A stretch of 8,675 bases of DNA from Acidobacteriota bacterium (GTDB lineage Bacteria; Acidobacteriota; Terriglobia; Terriglobales; Acidobacteriaceae): positions 1-8,675 of the forward strand of contig JAJZAL010000222.1 in the NCBI GenBank assembly GCA_021799405.1, read 5' to 3'. Position numbers and translations under genes: made by a program. Position 1 is the stretch's first letter. Every line of letters starts with the position of its first letter. The notes under the pieces are model-generated. The model saw nothing but the letters and a program-made list of their open reading frames with translations, made no database searches and had not been told where the DNA came from. Below are positions 1 through 6,355 of the stretch, one piece after another.

Positions 1-291
1 CCGCCTTTCCTCGGCAACAACCACGGCTCAACAACGTAGTTATGCCATAGAAAAGACGGCCTTTCCAGTTCTATTTTTGCCCCTAGACTCTCCCCCTTAA
101 CAGTCGCCGCGTGAGATATGCAGGCTAAATCTTTGCGCGTGATCGGAGATTGAAGAAGCCGGCGTCTCCGTTCCTGCGCCGGCCTTTCAAGGAAAGGCCG
201 ACGAAGAGCCGGATTGCCGCAGGGCATGCCTTTACGAACGGATGAGAATAACGCCTTGTTCAGGAATGCCGCCGGCGCGATGAATCTGTTT
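1..291. other. Non-coding left edge
   Basis: I see no convincing gene in this stretch. On the minus strand, a purine-rich Shine-Dalgarno-like run (AGGAAAGG, about 11 to 4) points leftwards, so a minus-strand gene could begin just outside the window; this cannot be tested here. The only clear structures are the two overlapping hairpins at 158-200. A weak stem (47-52 with 69-74) ending in a short T run is too poor to call a terminator. Confidence 0.5.
158..200 (-). terminator. Two overlapping hairpins downstream of the small hypothetical gene; possible terminator
   Basis: Stem 1 pairs GCCGGCG (158-164) with CGCCGGC (177-183) around a 12-base loop. Stem 2 pairs CGGCCTTTC (180-188) with GAAAGGCCG (192-200) around a 3-base loop. 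The stems share bases 180-183, so they cannot form fully at the same time. Read on the minus strand, stem 2 comes first and stem 1 is followed by TTCTTCAATC, only a loose U-rich tail. The element lies about 90 bases beyond the stop of the gene at 292-570 and could end its transcript. The lack of a proper T tract keeps confidence low. Confidence 0.35.
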
Positions 292-570
292 TTAGAACTT
301 GACTCCCAGGCTTCCCAGGAATGCCTTCACCTGGGGCCATACGGCCTTCAGGTCAGTTACAGTCTGGATGTCGAGGGAGATGTTGAGCGGGTTTGCGGCC
401 GCGCCCGCCAGCTCCGAAAGCGGTTTTTCCACGGCTCCCGCCAGTGTGGCAAGAGCCGCAACCACTGCCGGCGCGGCGTGCAGTGCCTTGTTGGCGCCGG
501 TGAGCCATTTCAGGGCGTCCTCGGCTCCGATTTCAATGCCCTTCTCGATATTCACAAGGATATTGGCCAT
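292..570 (-). CDS. Small helical protein of unknown function (92 aa)
   Basis: I do not recognise a named family. The protein starts MANILVNIEKGIEIGAEDAL and looks mostly alpha-helical. It has an amphipathic N-terminal third, a weakly hydrophobic Ala/Val/Leu-rich stretch at about residues 33-47 (too short and weak for a confident membrane helix), and a C-terminal half with a VWPQVKAFLGSLG segment. It has no cysteine and no signal peptide. The ATG at 570 has a good ribosome binding site: AGGAAGAGGA ends about 9 bases upstream. Coherent composition plus this site favour it over the longer frames on the opposite strand (214-726 and 299-634), which have biased, low-plausibility translations. It lies 314 bases downstream of purN on the same strand, too far to assume an operon, and is followed by the hairpins at 158-200. 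A phage-derived or surface-active origin is possible but not shown. Confidence 0.65.
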   Translation of the reverse strand: MANILVNIEKGIEIGAEDALKWLTGANKALHAAPAVVAALATLAGAVEKPLSELAGAAANPLNISLDIQTVTDLKAVWPQVKAFLGSLGVKF

Positions 571-884
571 CGCGATAGGTCCTCTTCCTGTCCGCGGGCG
601 CGCTATGATGAGCTACCCGTGGACTTGGTTTTGAGCCGCTTTCACGATCCTGACCTTGCCGTGGTTCCGGCATGGTGTTTCGTCAAAGCCAGCTTCACAC
701 CATTGTCTGGTTATCTTTTAGGCTAGGGGATTCCGAAGATATCTTCGGCAAGAGACTTTATCGAGGAACCGGCGTTGCAATCATGGAGTTAGCAGAAACA
801 ATGATGGCGCGCTTCTTGACATTGCGGTAGCGGCTTGCGTACGAGCGGCTATTCGCGGGGCGCAGAGATACCGCTGCTCAGCTT
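571..884. other. Intergenic region between purN and the small hypothetical gene
   Basis: These 314 bases hold no convincing reading frame. They must contain the promoter of the 92-residue gene and any purN terminator, but I find neither a good -35/-10 pair on the minus strand nor a hairpin with a T tract. The one striking structure is the perfect palindrome at 733-748. Confidence 0.5.
733..748. promoter_or_regulatory. Perfect 16-bp palindrome, possible operator
   Basis: CCGAAGATATCTTCGG is fully self-complementary with no spacer; the next base pair out does not match. It lies 163 bases upstream of the start of the small minus-strand gene (292-570). A spacer-free palindrome of this length suits binding by a dimeric protein better than an RNA hairpin, which would lack a loop. 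No regulator is encoded nearby, so its function is a guess. Confidence 0.35.
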
Positions 885-1523
885 TCAGTCTTGCGCCAGG
901 ACTGTTCGCTTCACATACCGCCGCCCCTGGATCTCGTATTCCCCGCTTACCACGCGGGCAATCGCCTCCGTGTAGGCCACGTGTTCCTCCACGAGGATGC
1001 GGCCGGCGAGCGAATGCGCGTCGTCGCTCTCCAGTACCGGAATCGCACGCTGCACCACGATTACGCCATGGTCGAGATGCTCATCCACAAAGTGCACGGT
1101 GCATCCGGTGATCTTCACTCCGTAGTGAAAGGCCTGTTCCTGAGCATCGAGTCCCGGGAATGCCGGCAGCAGAGAAGGGTGGATGTTGAGAATGCGATTG
1201 CGGAATTCAGCGACGAACTCCGGCGAGAGCAGCCGCATGTAGCCTGCCAGGCAGACCAGGTCTACCCCGTGAGCCTTCAGGCAGGCGGTCACATCCGCAT
1301 CATGCTCCGCGCGCTTGCGCCCCCTGGAGACGAAGAGCGCGCTTGCCAGCCCCATTTCTCGCGCTTTGGCGAGTCCTGCGGACTCGGCTACGTTCGAGAT
1401 GACGACTGCGACCTGAACGCCCGGAAGCCTGCCGGTCCGAATCGATTCCGCAATGGCCAGAAAATTGGATCCACGGCCTGAGAGCAGGATGCCCAGCCGC
1501 ACCGGCTTATCGCCCGTACTCAT
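885..1523 (-). CDS. purN: Phosphoribosylglycinamide formyltransferase PurN
   Basis: PurN transfers a formyl group from 10-formyltetrahydrofolate to GAR, giving FGAR, the third step of purine synthesis in the cytoplasm. The 212-residue product matches the usual length. The N-terminal phosphate-binding loop LSGRGSNF is at residues 14-21. The catalytic trio is present as Asn113 and His115 in ILNIHPSLLPAFPG, and Asp151 in FVDEHLDHGVIVVQ. Its spacing (2 and 36 residues) equals that of E. coli Asn106/His108/Asp144. The ATG overlaps the purM stop by four bases (ATGA, 1520-1523), so the two genes are almost certainly co-transcribed and translationally coupled. No separate promoter is evident. The longer frame on the opposite strand (891-1481) is a shadow. 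Confidence 0.97.
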   Translation of the reverse strand: MSTGDKPVRLGILLSGRGSNFLAIAESIRTGRLPGVQVAVVISNVAESAGLAKAREMGLASALFVSRGRKRAEHDADVTACLKAHGVDLVCLAGYMRLLSPEFVAEFRNRILNIHPSLLPAFPGLDAQEQAFHYGVKITGCTVHFVDEHLDHGVIVVQRAIPVLESDDAHSLAGRILVEEHVAYTEAIARVVSGEYEIQGRRYVKRTVLAQD

Positions 1524-2569
1524 ATATACTGCACCCTGCGCTCGCCCTTCACGATGCGCCCGATCACGTAAAACTTCTCTTCAGACCGGTCCAGCAGGTT
1601 TTTGGCGCGGGTAAACTTCGCCGCCGGGATCGCCGCAATCAAGCCGATGCCCATGTTGAAGGTACGCATCATCTCGTCTTCGGAGACCTGTCCGAGTTCA
1701 CGCAGGTGCTCGAAGATGGGCAGCACGGGCCATGAGCCGGTCTCGATCTGCGCGGCTGTATTCTTGGGCAGAATGCGTGGCAGGTTCTCGGTGATGCCGC
1801 CCCCTGTGATGTGCGCCATGCCTGTGGTCAGCCCCGCCGACACCAGCTTCTGAATCACGTGCAGATAGCTGCGATGCGTCTTCATCAGCTCGGTGCCGGC
1901 TTTCTCCTTGAGTGCGGTTACGTATTGCGTCGCTTTGTATCCGGCGACTTCAAAGAGGAGCTTGCGCGCCAGCGAGTAGCCGTTGGTGTGCAGGCCGGTC
2001 GAGGGCAGCCCGATCAGCACATCGCCCGCCTTGACGCTCGCGCCGGTAATCATCTTGTCGCGATCAACCGCGCCCACGATAAACCCAGCCAGATCGTACT
2101 CGCCGTCCGCGTAGAAGCCCGGCATCTGCGCCGTTTCGCCGCCGATGAGCGCGCAGCCATTGGCCCTGCAGCCTTCGGCCAGTCCCGTCACCACGCTTTC
2201 CGTCACTTCCGGATCCAGTCGGCCGCTGGCCAGATAGTCGAGAAAGAAGAGAGGCGTCGCGCCCTGCACTGCGATATCGTTCACGCAATGGTTCACCAGG
2301 TCGATGCCCACGGTGCGGTGCTGTCCCAGCTCAAAGGCGATCTTCAGCTTGGTGCCCACGCCGTCGGCGGAGCTCACCAGAATGGGATTCTTCCAGCGCT
2401 GCATATCCAGCCGGTACAGGGCTCCGAAGCCGCCGATCCCTCCCAGCACATTGCGGTTAAAGGTCTTCTGCGCCAGAAACTTGATGCGATCTTTGGCCTG
2501 ATCGGCGCGGCTGATGTCAACGCCGGCGTCTGCGTAGGTTACGGATTTGGGCTTGGAATTGTTAGGCAC
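1520..2569 (-). CDS. purM: Phosphoribosylformylglycinamidine cyclo-ligase PurM (AIR synthetase)
   Basis: PurM closes FGAM to AIR using ATP, the fifth step of purine synthesis. Family motifs occur in order: SADGVGTK (residues 67-74), IDLVNHCVNDIAVQGA (89-104), GGETAQMPG (143-151), GLPSTGLHTNGYS (187-199), HITGGGITENLPR (253-265) and FNMGIG (304-309). I chose the GTG at 2569, which gives 349 residues, the normal family length, with GGAAAG eight bases upstream. The frame stays open to an ATG at 2656 (378 aa) and another at 2641, but both lack a ribosome binding site, the extra residues do not resemble PurM, and the likely -10 box (2623-2628) falls inside that extension. The gene overlaps purN by four bases and is first in a purMN operon. 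Confidence 0.95.
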   Translation of the reverse strand: MPNNSKPKSVTYADAGVDISRADQAKDRIKFLAQKTFNRNVLGGIGGFGALYRLDMQRWKNPILVSSADGVGTKLKIAFELGQHRTVGIDLVNHCVNDIAVQGATPLFFLDYLASGRLDPEVTESVVTGLAEGCRANGCALIGGETAQMPGFYADGEYDLAGFIVGAVDRDKMITGASVKAGDVLIGLPSTGLHTNGYSLARKLLFEVAGYKATQYVTALKEKAGTELMKTHRSYLHVIQKLVSAGLTTGMAHITGGGITENLPRILPKNTAAQIETGSWPVLPIFEHLRELGQVSEDEMMRTFNMGIGLIAAIPAAKFTRAKNLLDRSEEKFYVIGRIVKGERRVQYI

Positions 2570-2622
2570 GGTCTGGTCTTTCCATGAATGATTTGGCCCT
2601 TCAGAAATGGCCGGAATCCATG

Positions 2623-2631
2623 ATTTTAGCA
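2623..2631 (-). promoter_or_regulatory. Probable extended -10 promoter of purMN
   Basis: On the minus strand this reads TGCTAAAAT: a TAAAAT -10 hexamer (five of six consensus bases) with an upstream TG as in extended -10 promoters. No clear -35 box lies 16-18 bases further up, as extended -10 promoters can tolerate. Transcription would start near 2616, leaving a leader of roughly 47 bases that contains the GGAAAG site and supports the GTG start of purM at 2569. Confidence 0.45.
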
Positions 2632-2656
2632 GGATTTGCATGGGCAGACATTCCAT

Positions 2657-2866
2657 AGTGGAGGAGCCGGATCGCGTTTAGGCATCCGGCTTGGAACGGC
2701 AGGGCGGGTTCACCGCAATCCAGAGCCATTGCCGGCGCGATCTTCCAGCCCTTCCAAACTCTGCCGCCTTCGCGCCCTTGCGCCGTGATTCGCTTGCATC
2801 CGGGGTGGCTGAGCGTGGGCTGAAAGCTCGGCCGCCCCGCATTCACCCCTCTATACTGAACCCAGC
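2657..2866. other. Divergent intergenic region between purM and hemL
   Basis: With the preferred purM start at 2569, the non-coding gap is 297 bases. The left part carries the purM leader and -10 box; the right end carries the hemL -10 box. The middle (about 2690-2840) is GC-rich and shows no hairpin, repeat or convincing reading frame. The minus-strand frame across 2601-2846 has no family resemblance and would cover the purM promoter. Confidence 0.5.
2852..2857 (+). promoter_or_regulatory. -10 box of hemL, leaderless-type
   Basis: TATACT matches five of six -10 consensus bases and ends only nine bases before the hemL ATG. Transcription starting six to seven bases downstream would leave a leader of about three bases. 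There is no Shine-Dalgarno sequence between box and ATG, which fits a leaderless mRNA. No good -35 box is visible. Confidence 0.45.
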
Positions 2867-4204
2867 ATGAGTCCGCAGATCGCAGTTTCCAGCCGTACCC
2901 GTTCCCAGGCCCTGCAGCAGCGCGCCGAGCGCTGCTTCCCCGGCGGCGTCAACTCGCCCGTGCGCGCCTTTCGCGCGGTGGGTGGAGCGCCGCCGTTCAT
3001 CGAGCGCGCCGAGGGCGCATACCTCATTGATGCCGACGGCAACCGCTACATCGACTGCTTCGGTTCCTGGGGACCGATGATCCTGGGCCACGCCTTTCCG
3101 CCGGTGGTTGAAGCCATCCAGCGTGCCGCGCGCAACTCTGCCAGCTTCGGCGCCTCCACCGCCGCCGAAGCTGATCTCGCCGAGCGCGTCATGGCCTGCT
3201 ATCCCGCCATCGAGAAGATGCGTTTTGTCAGCTCCGGAACTGAGGCCACCATGTCGGCCATCCGCCTGGCCCGCGCCGCCACCGGCCGCAAGATCATCGT
3301 CAAGTTCGAGGGCTGCTACCACGGCCACGCCGACGGCCTGCTGGTCAAAGCCGGCTCCGGCGTCGCGACCTTCGGAATCCCCGGCTCGGCCGGCGTTCCC
3401 GAGGAGATCGCCCACCTCACGCTTGCCCTTCCGTACAACGACCTCAGCGCCGCTGAAGCCGCCTTCGCCGCGCATCCTGGAGCCATCGCGGCCGTGATCC
3501 TGGAGCCGGTTGTCGGCAACGCCGGCTGCATTCCGCCTTTACCGGCCGGGGTGAGCGCGCCGGGTTATCTTGCCGGTCTGCGCTCCCTCACCGCCCGCGA
3601 GGGCGCTCTGCTCATCGTTGATGAGGTGATGACTGGATTCCGCGTGGCGCTGGGTGGCGCCACCGAACTCTATCGCCTCGACCCCGACCTGATCACGCTG
3701 GGCAAGATCGTCGGCGGCGGCCTGCCCGTCGGTGTCTTCGGCGGAAAACGCCGCTTCATGGATCTTCTTGCCCCGTTAGGGCCGGTCTATCAGGCCGGCA
3801 CGCTCAGCGGTAATCCGCTGGCCATGGCCGCCGGCCTCGCCACCGTCGGCTATCTCCAGGAGCATGCCACCGAAGTCTACCCGCGGCTTGAAGCTACGTC
3901 CAAAGCTCTGGCCGAAGGCGCTGCCCGGGAAGCTGCCAGCGTCGGCATTCCGCTCACCACCAACCGCGTCGGCTCGATGTGGACCTGGTTCTTTACCCCC
4001 GGACCGGTGACCAACTACGAGCAGGCCGCAACCAGCGACACCGCCGCCTTCGGCCGCTTCCATCGCGCCATGTTGGACCGGGGTATCTGGCTCCCTCCGA
4101 GCCAGTTCGAGGCCGCATTTATCAGTACTACTCATGGAGACGCTGAGGTGCAGGCGACGATCGCCGCCGCGCGCGAGGCGCTCAAGGCCGCCCAGGCCGG
4201 ATAA
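2867..4204 (+). CDS. hemL: Glutamate-1-semialdehyde 2,1-aminomutase HemL
   Basis: HemL is a PLP enzyme that moves the amino group of glutamate-1-semialdehyde to give 5-aminolevulinate, the tetrapyrrole precursor of the C5 pathway. Family landmarks are [11 protein letters not shown] (residues 25-35), [17 protein letters not shown] (120-136), YHGHAD (151-156), VDEVMTGFR with the PLP-ring aspartate Asp252 (251-259), the Schiff-base lysine Lys280 in [13 protein letters not shown], and [13 protein letters not shown]. The 445 residues slightly exceed the usual 425-430, from a longer N-terminus and about six extra residues near 226-234 (compare E. coli LPEFLPGLR). The ATG has no ribosome binding site but lies just after a -10 box, suggesting a leaderless message. 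It is divergent from purM and convergent with the deacetylase, with stop codons only eight bases apart. No partner gene such as hemA or hemB is in the window. Confidence 0.98.
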   Translation: MSPQIAVSSRTRSQALQQRAERCFPGGVNSPVRAFRAVGGAPPFIERAEGAYLIDADGNRYIDCFGSWGPMILGHAFPPVVEAIQRAARNSASFGASTAAEADLAERVMACYPAIEKMRFVSSGTEATMSAIRLARAATGRKIIVKFEGCYHGHADGLLVKAGSGVATFGIPGSAGVPEEIAHLTLALPYNDLSAAEAAFAAHPGAIAAVILEPVVGNAGCIPPLPAGVSAPGYLAGLRSLTAREGALLIVDEVMTGFRVALGGATELYRLDPDLITLGKIVGGGLPVGVFGGKRRFMDLLAPLGPVYQAGTLSGNPLAMAAGLATVGYLQEHATEVYPRLEATSKALAEGAAREAASVGIPLTTNRVGSMWTWFFTPGPVTNYEQAATSDTAAFGRFHRAMLDRGIWLPPSQFEAAFISTTHGDAEVQATIAAAREALKAAQAG

Positions 4205-4212
4205 TCTGGCCG

Positions 4213-4950
4213 TCACCCCCAGGCGTCCAGCGTCACAAACCGGGAGCTCTCCTTGAACCGGCCAAGCAGCATCCCCGCCGCGGTTACGGAAGGCTCGCGG
4301 TTCGCGCTCGCATCCAGATGACCGCCATCGTGCAGCACGATGTTGGCTGCCCGGCCCCGCCGTCGCAGCCGCTCGATCTTGCCTGTCAGCCGATCCGCGA
4401 TCCGCTCCGCCGCAGACTCTTTCCAATCCGTGGTCATGGCATTCCACAGCACGGGCGTCAGTCCAAGCTCGCGTGCAATCTGAAACACCGCAGGCCGCCG
4501 CGCTCCGAAGGGCGGCCGGAAGTACCGCACCGGCGCGCTGGTCATCTGCTCCAGCGTCTCGCTTGTCCGCACAAGCTCCTCGCGAATGCGCTTGCCTGCG
4601 GTCCGTGCCAGGTTGGGGTGGCTCCAGGAGTGATTTCCAATCAGGTGCCCCGCCGCGGCGATCCGCCGCACCAGATCCGGCTGCGCCTGTGCCCGGCTGC
4701 CCATCATAAAAAACGTCGCCCGCGCATCGTAACGGGCCAGCGCGTCGAGCAGCCGCGGCGTCCACGCGGGGTTCGGCCCGTCGTCGAAGGTCAGCGCCAG
4801 CTCGCCCGCCCGCGCCGGTGCAACCAGCGCCTCGCCGAAGATCCGCGAACCGGGCCACAGCGCAGCATAGGCCAGTCCGCCCGCGGCCAGTCCCACAGCG
4901 CCCGTCAAGCCCAGCCCCACGTAAATCTCTGCCTGAAGAGAAGAAAGCAT
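4213..4950 (-). CDS. Membrane-anchored polysaccharide deacetylase (NodB domain)
   Basis: This is a carbohydrate esterase family 4 type enzyme that removes acetyl groups from N-acetylated sugars, for example in peptidoglycan or exported glycans; its substrate cannot be told from sequence. In the 245-residue product, a hydrophobic helix at about 9-31 should anchor it or act as an uncleaved signal. The NodB motifs follow: TFDDGP with Asp56/Asp57, NHSWSHP with the metal-binding His107 and His111, RPPFG (145-149), WNAMTTDW (169-176) and LHDGG with catalytic His207. All key residues are present. The frame is open far upstream but there it lies antisense to panB, so I start at the ATG at 4950. Its ribosome binding site is weak, and a GTG at 4920 is an alternative. 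It is transcribed divergently from panB and ends eight bases from hemL. Confidence 0.9.
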   Translation of the reverse strand: MLSSLQAEIYVGLGLTGAVGLAAGGLAYAALWPGSRIFGEALVAPARAGELALTFDDGPNPAWTPRLLDALARYDARATFFMMGSRAQAQPDLVRRIAAAGHLIGNHSWSHPNLARTAGKRIREELVRTSETLEQMTSAPVRYFRPPFGARRPAVFQIARELGLTPVLWNAMTTDWKESAAERIADRLTGKIERLRRRGRAANIVLHDGGHLDASANREPSVTAAGMLLGRFKESSRFVTLDAWG

Positions 4951-5139
4951 TGCTCTTACCAGTGTGGAGTGCCTGCCCACCTGCCCGCAAGCACAGGCGT
5001 AAATGCGGAGATTCCTGTGTGCGGTCGAACATGCCGACGATGATGGTCCTGCTGTCTCTATCTTCGCCCTGGCAATCGGGCGTATACTCGCTTTGTTCGG
5101 GCCGCATCCTGAGTTGGCGGAGCGGCACTGGAGACAGCC
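4951..5139. other. Divergent promoter region between the deacetylase gene and panB
   Basis: This 189-base gap separates two divergent starts and holds no gene of its own. The clearest signal is the TATACT at 5083-5088 for panB. The same GTATAC core reads TATACG on the minus strand (5081-5086), so it could in principle serve both directions, but no -35 box supports the minus-strand use and the resulting deacetylase leader would be about 120 bases long. Confidence 0.4.
5083..5088 (+). promoter_or_regulatory. Probable -10 box of panB
   Basis: TATACT is a five-of-six match to the -10 consensus, lying about 50 bases before the panB ATG and implying a leader of roughly 45 bases. No convincing -35 box lies 16-18 bases upstream. 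The identical hexamer occurs in front of hemL and on the minus strand upstream of rpmB. Confidence 0.4.
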
Positions 5140-6063
5140 ATGAGCTTTACGCAACTTCCCGGTAGCGCGAGTTCCTCGCCAGCCGCAACTCCTTTTCCCA
5201 AAGTCACCATGCCCGCTCTGGCTGAGATGAAGCGCCAGGGCAAGCCCATCTCCGCGCTCACCGCCTACGATTACGCCACCGCGCGCCTGGTTGACGAAGC
5301 CGGCATCGACCTGGTGCTTGTAGGCGACTCGCTGGCCATGGTGGTTCTGGGCCACGAAAACACCCTCGCCATCACGGTGGACGAGATGCTCCATCACACC
5401 CGCGCCGTGCGCCGTGCTGTTCGCCGCGCCCTGGTGGTGGCCGACATGCCTTTTGGCAGCTATCACGGCCCGGTGGCCGAAAGCGTCGCCAACGCCGTTC
5501 GCTTCGTCAAAGAAGCCGGCGCCGAAGCGGTCAAGATCGAGGGGCCGCGCGCCAGCCTGGTGCGCGCTCTCACGGATGCCGAAATTCCTGTCGTCGGCCA
5601 TCTTGGTCTGACGCCGCAAAGCGTGCACCGCATGGGCGGCTACCGCGTCCAGGCGCGCACTGCTGATGCCGTGCAGCAGCTCAAGGCCGATGCGATTGTC
5701 GTGGCCGAAGCCGGCGCGGGCGCGATCGTCCTGGAAGGCGTACCGCGCGAGGCCGCCGCTGCCATCACTGCCGAGCTTGCCATTCCCACCATCGGCATCG
5801 GCGCCGGTCCCGACTGCGACGGCCAGATTCTCGTCTTCCACGACATGGTGAGCCTGACCTTCGCGCCGCCGGCCAAATTCGTGCGCCGCTACGGCGATGC
5901 CGGCGCTCTCATCCGCTCCGCCGTCGAGCACTACCGCGAAGATGTCGAGCATCGAGCCTTTCCGTCAGACGCGGAGAGCTACCATCTGCCCGAGCAGGCG
6001 CGCCAGGCGCTCGAAGCCAAACCCGATGCGGTTCCGGGCGTGCGTGTATTGCGGAAGGCGTGA
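5140..6063 (+). CDS. panB: 3-methyl-2-oxobutanoate hydroxymethyltransferase PanB (ketopantoate)
   Basis: PanB transfers a hydroxymethyl group from 5,10-methylenetetrahydrofolate to alpha-ketoisovalerate, making ketopantoate, the first committed step to pantothenate and CoA. The TIM-barrel landmarks are TAYDYATARLVDEAGID (residues 41-57), VGDSLAMVVLGHENT with metal ligand Asp63, VADMPFGSY with Asp102, VKIEG with Glu134, GHLGLTPQSVHRMGGYRVQ (153-171), and the catalytic Glu199 in VLEGVP. Offsets from E. coli Asp45/Asp84/Glu181 are constant at 18. The 307 residues exceed the usual 260-280, from an N-terminal Ser/Ala/Pro-rich extension of about 20 residues and a longer C-terminal tail. The ATG has a GGAGA site seven bases upstream. 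panC follows on the same strand, but 317 repeat-filled bases intervene, so joint transcription is uncertain. Confidence 0.98.
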   Translation: MSFTQLPGSASSSPAATPFPKVTMPALAEMKRQGKPISALTAYDYATARLVDEAGIDLVLVGDSLAMVVLGHENTLAITVDEMLHHTRAVRRAVRRALVVADMPFGSYHGPVAESVANAVRFVKEAGAEAVKIEGPRASLVRALTDAEIPVVGHLGLTPQSVHRMGGYRVQARTADAVQQLKADAIVVAEAGAGAIVLEGVPREAAAAITAELAIPTIGIGAGPDCDGQILVFHDMVSLTFAPPAKFVRRYGDAGALIRSAVEHYREDVEHRAFPSDAESYHLPEQARQALEAKPDAVPGVRVLRKA

Positions 6064-6095
6064 AAGACTGCTGCGAAGACTGGTCTTGAAAGAGT

Positions 6096-6298
6096 ATGAC
6101 TTCAGTCGTGCCGTGAATGCCACGGAGTCTGTCGAGCTTCAGAGGCTGCGGTAAAACTCGATACGGGCACGGTCTTGACATAGGGCCGGGCTTTCAGGCG
6201 TGCCGCAGATGCCGCAAAATGATTGAGGGTTTTAAAGGCTGCGGAAAAAACGCGGCGCGAACACGGTTTTGTGTCAGGGCATGACTTCAGTCGTGCCG
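6096..6298 (+). repeat. Diverged tandem repeat, unit about 93 bp, with hairpin heads
   Basis: Unit 1 spans about 6096-6186 and unit 2 about 6187-6280; the head of unit 3 begins at 6281. The heads of units 1 and 3 share an exact 18-base match, ATGACTTCAGTCGTGCCG, at 6096-6113 and 6281-6298; unit 2 has a degenerate version at 6187-6205. The tails also line up: AGGCTGCGG followed by an A-rich run occurs at 6143-6151 and 6236-6244 (93 apart), then a CACGGT(C/T)TTG block, then (T/C)AGGGC just before the next head. Each head can fold with TTCAG near its loop. The pattern fits an interspersed REP-like element that was duplicated in place and then diverged. I recall similar intergenic sequences in Acidobacteriaceae genomes, but have not checked this. 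Confidence 0.75.
6278..6297 (+). repeat. REP-like hairpin head
   Basis: GGCATGACT (6278-6286) can pair with AGTCGTGCC (6289-6297) across a two-base TC centre, with a single A-to-G difference that becomes a G-U or A-C pair depending on strand. This is the best-preserved of the hairpin heads in the gap; the copy at 6096 lacks the outer GGC arm on its left side. Confidence 0.6.
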
Positions 6299-6321
6299 CC
6301 AGCGCGAAAGAAACGAAGACC

Positions 6322-6355
6322 GGGCTTCAGCCCCCTGCGGCAAGCCGTACCGCAG
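6322..6355 (+). repeat. Two small hairpins just upstream of panC
   Basis: GGGCT (6322-6326) pairs with AGCCC (6329-6333) around TC, echoing the TTCAG-centred heads of the upstream repeat. Directly after it, CTGCGG (6335-6340) pairs with CCGCAG (6350-6355) around nine bases. They end 25 bases before the panC ATG, so in a transcript reading from panB they would lie just above the ribosome binding site. Confidence 0.5.

Noticed and set aside
47..78. Hairpin ATAGAA/TTCTAT followed by a T run, as a plus-strand terminator
   Set aside because: A six-pair AT-rich stem with a 16-base loop is too weak, and no upstream gene is visible.
214..726. 170-residue plus-strand frame
   Set aside because: No ribosome binding site and no recognisable motif; it is antisense to the small gene at 292-570, which has a better site and more protein-like composition.
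816..844. TTGACA at 816-821 as a plus-strand promoter
   Set aside because: No acceptable -10 box at 16-18 bases, and the next gene in that direction (purN) is on the opposite strand.
2601..2846. 81-residue minus-strand frame upstream of purM
   Set aside because: No family signal; it covers the predicted purMN promoter and leader and has no ribosome binding site.
3776..5128. 450-residue minus-strand frame across hemL and the deacetylase
   Set aside because: It overlaps two well-supported genes, and its translation is low-complexity Arg/Gly/Ala, typical of an out-of-frame GC-rich shadow.
4951..5952. Long minus-strand extension of the deacetylase frame, giving 579 residues
   Set aside because: It lies antisense to panB, has no deacetylase-related sequence before residue 1 of the NodB protein, and reflects the codon bias of panB in a mirrored frame.
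6175..6203. TTGACA at 6175-6180 as a panC promoter
   Set aside because: The bases at -10 spacing are GC-rich (GCGTGC), and the hexamer lies in a repeat unit whose second copy reads differently.
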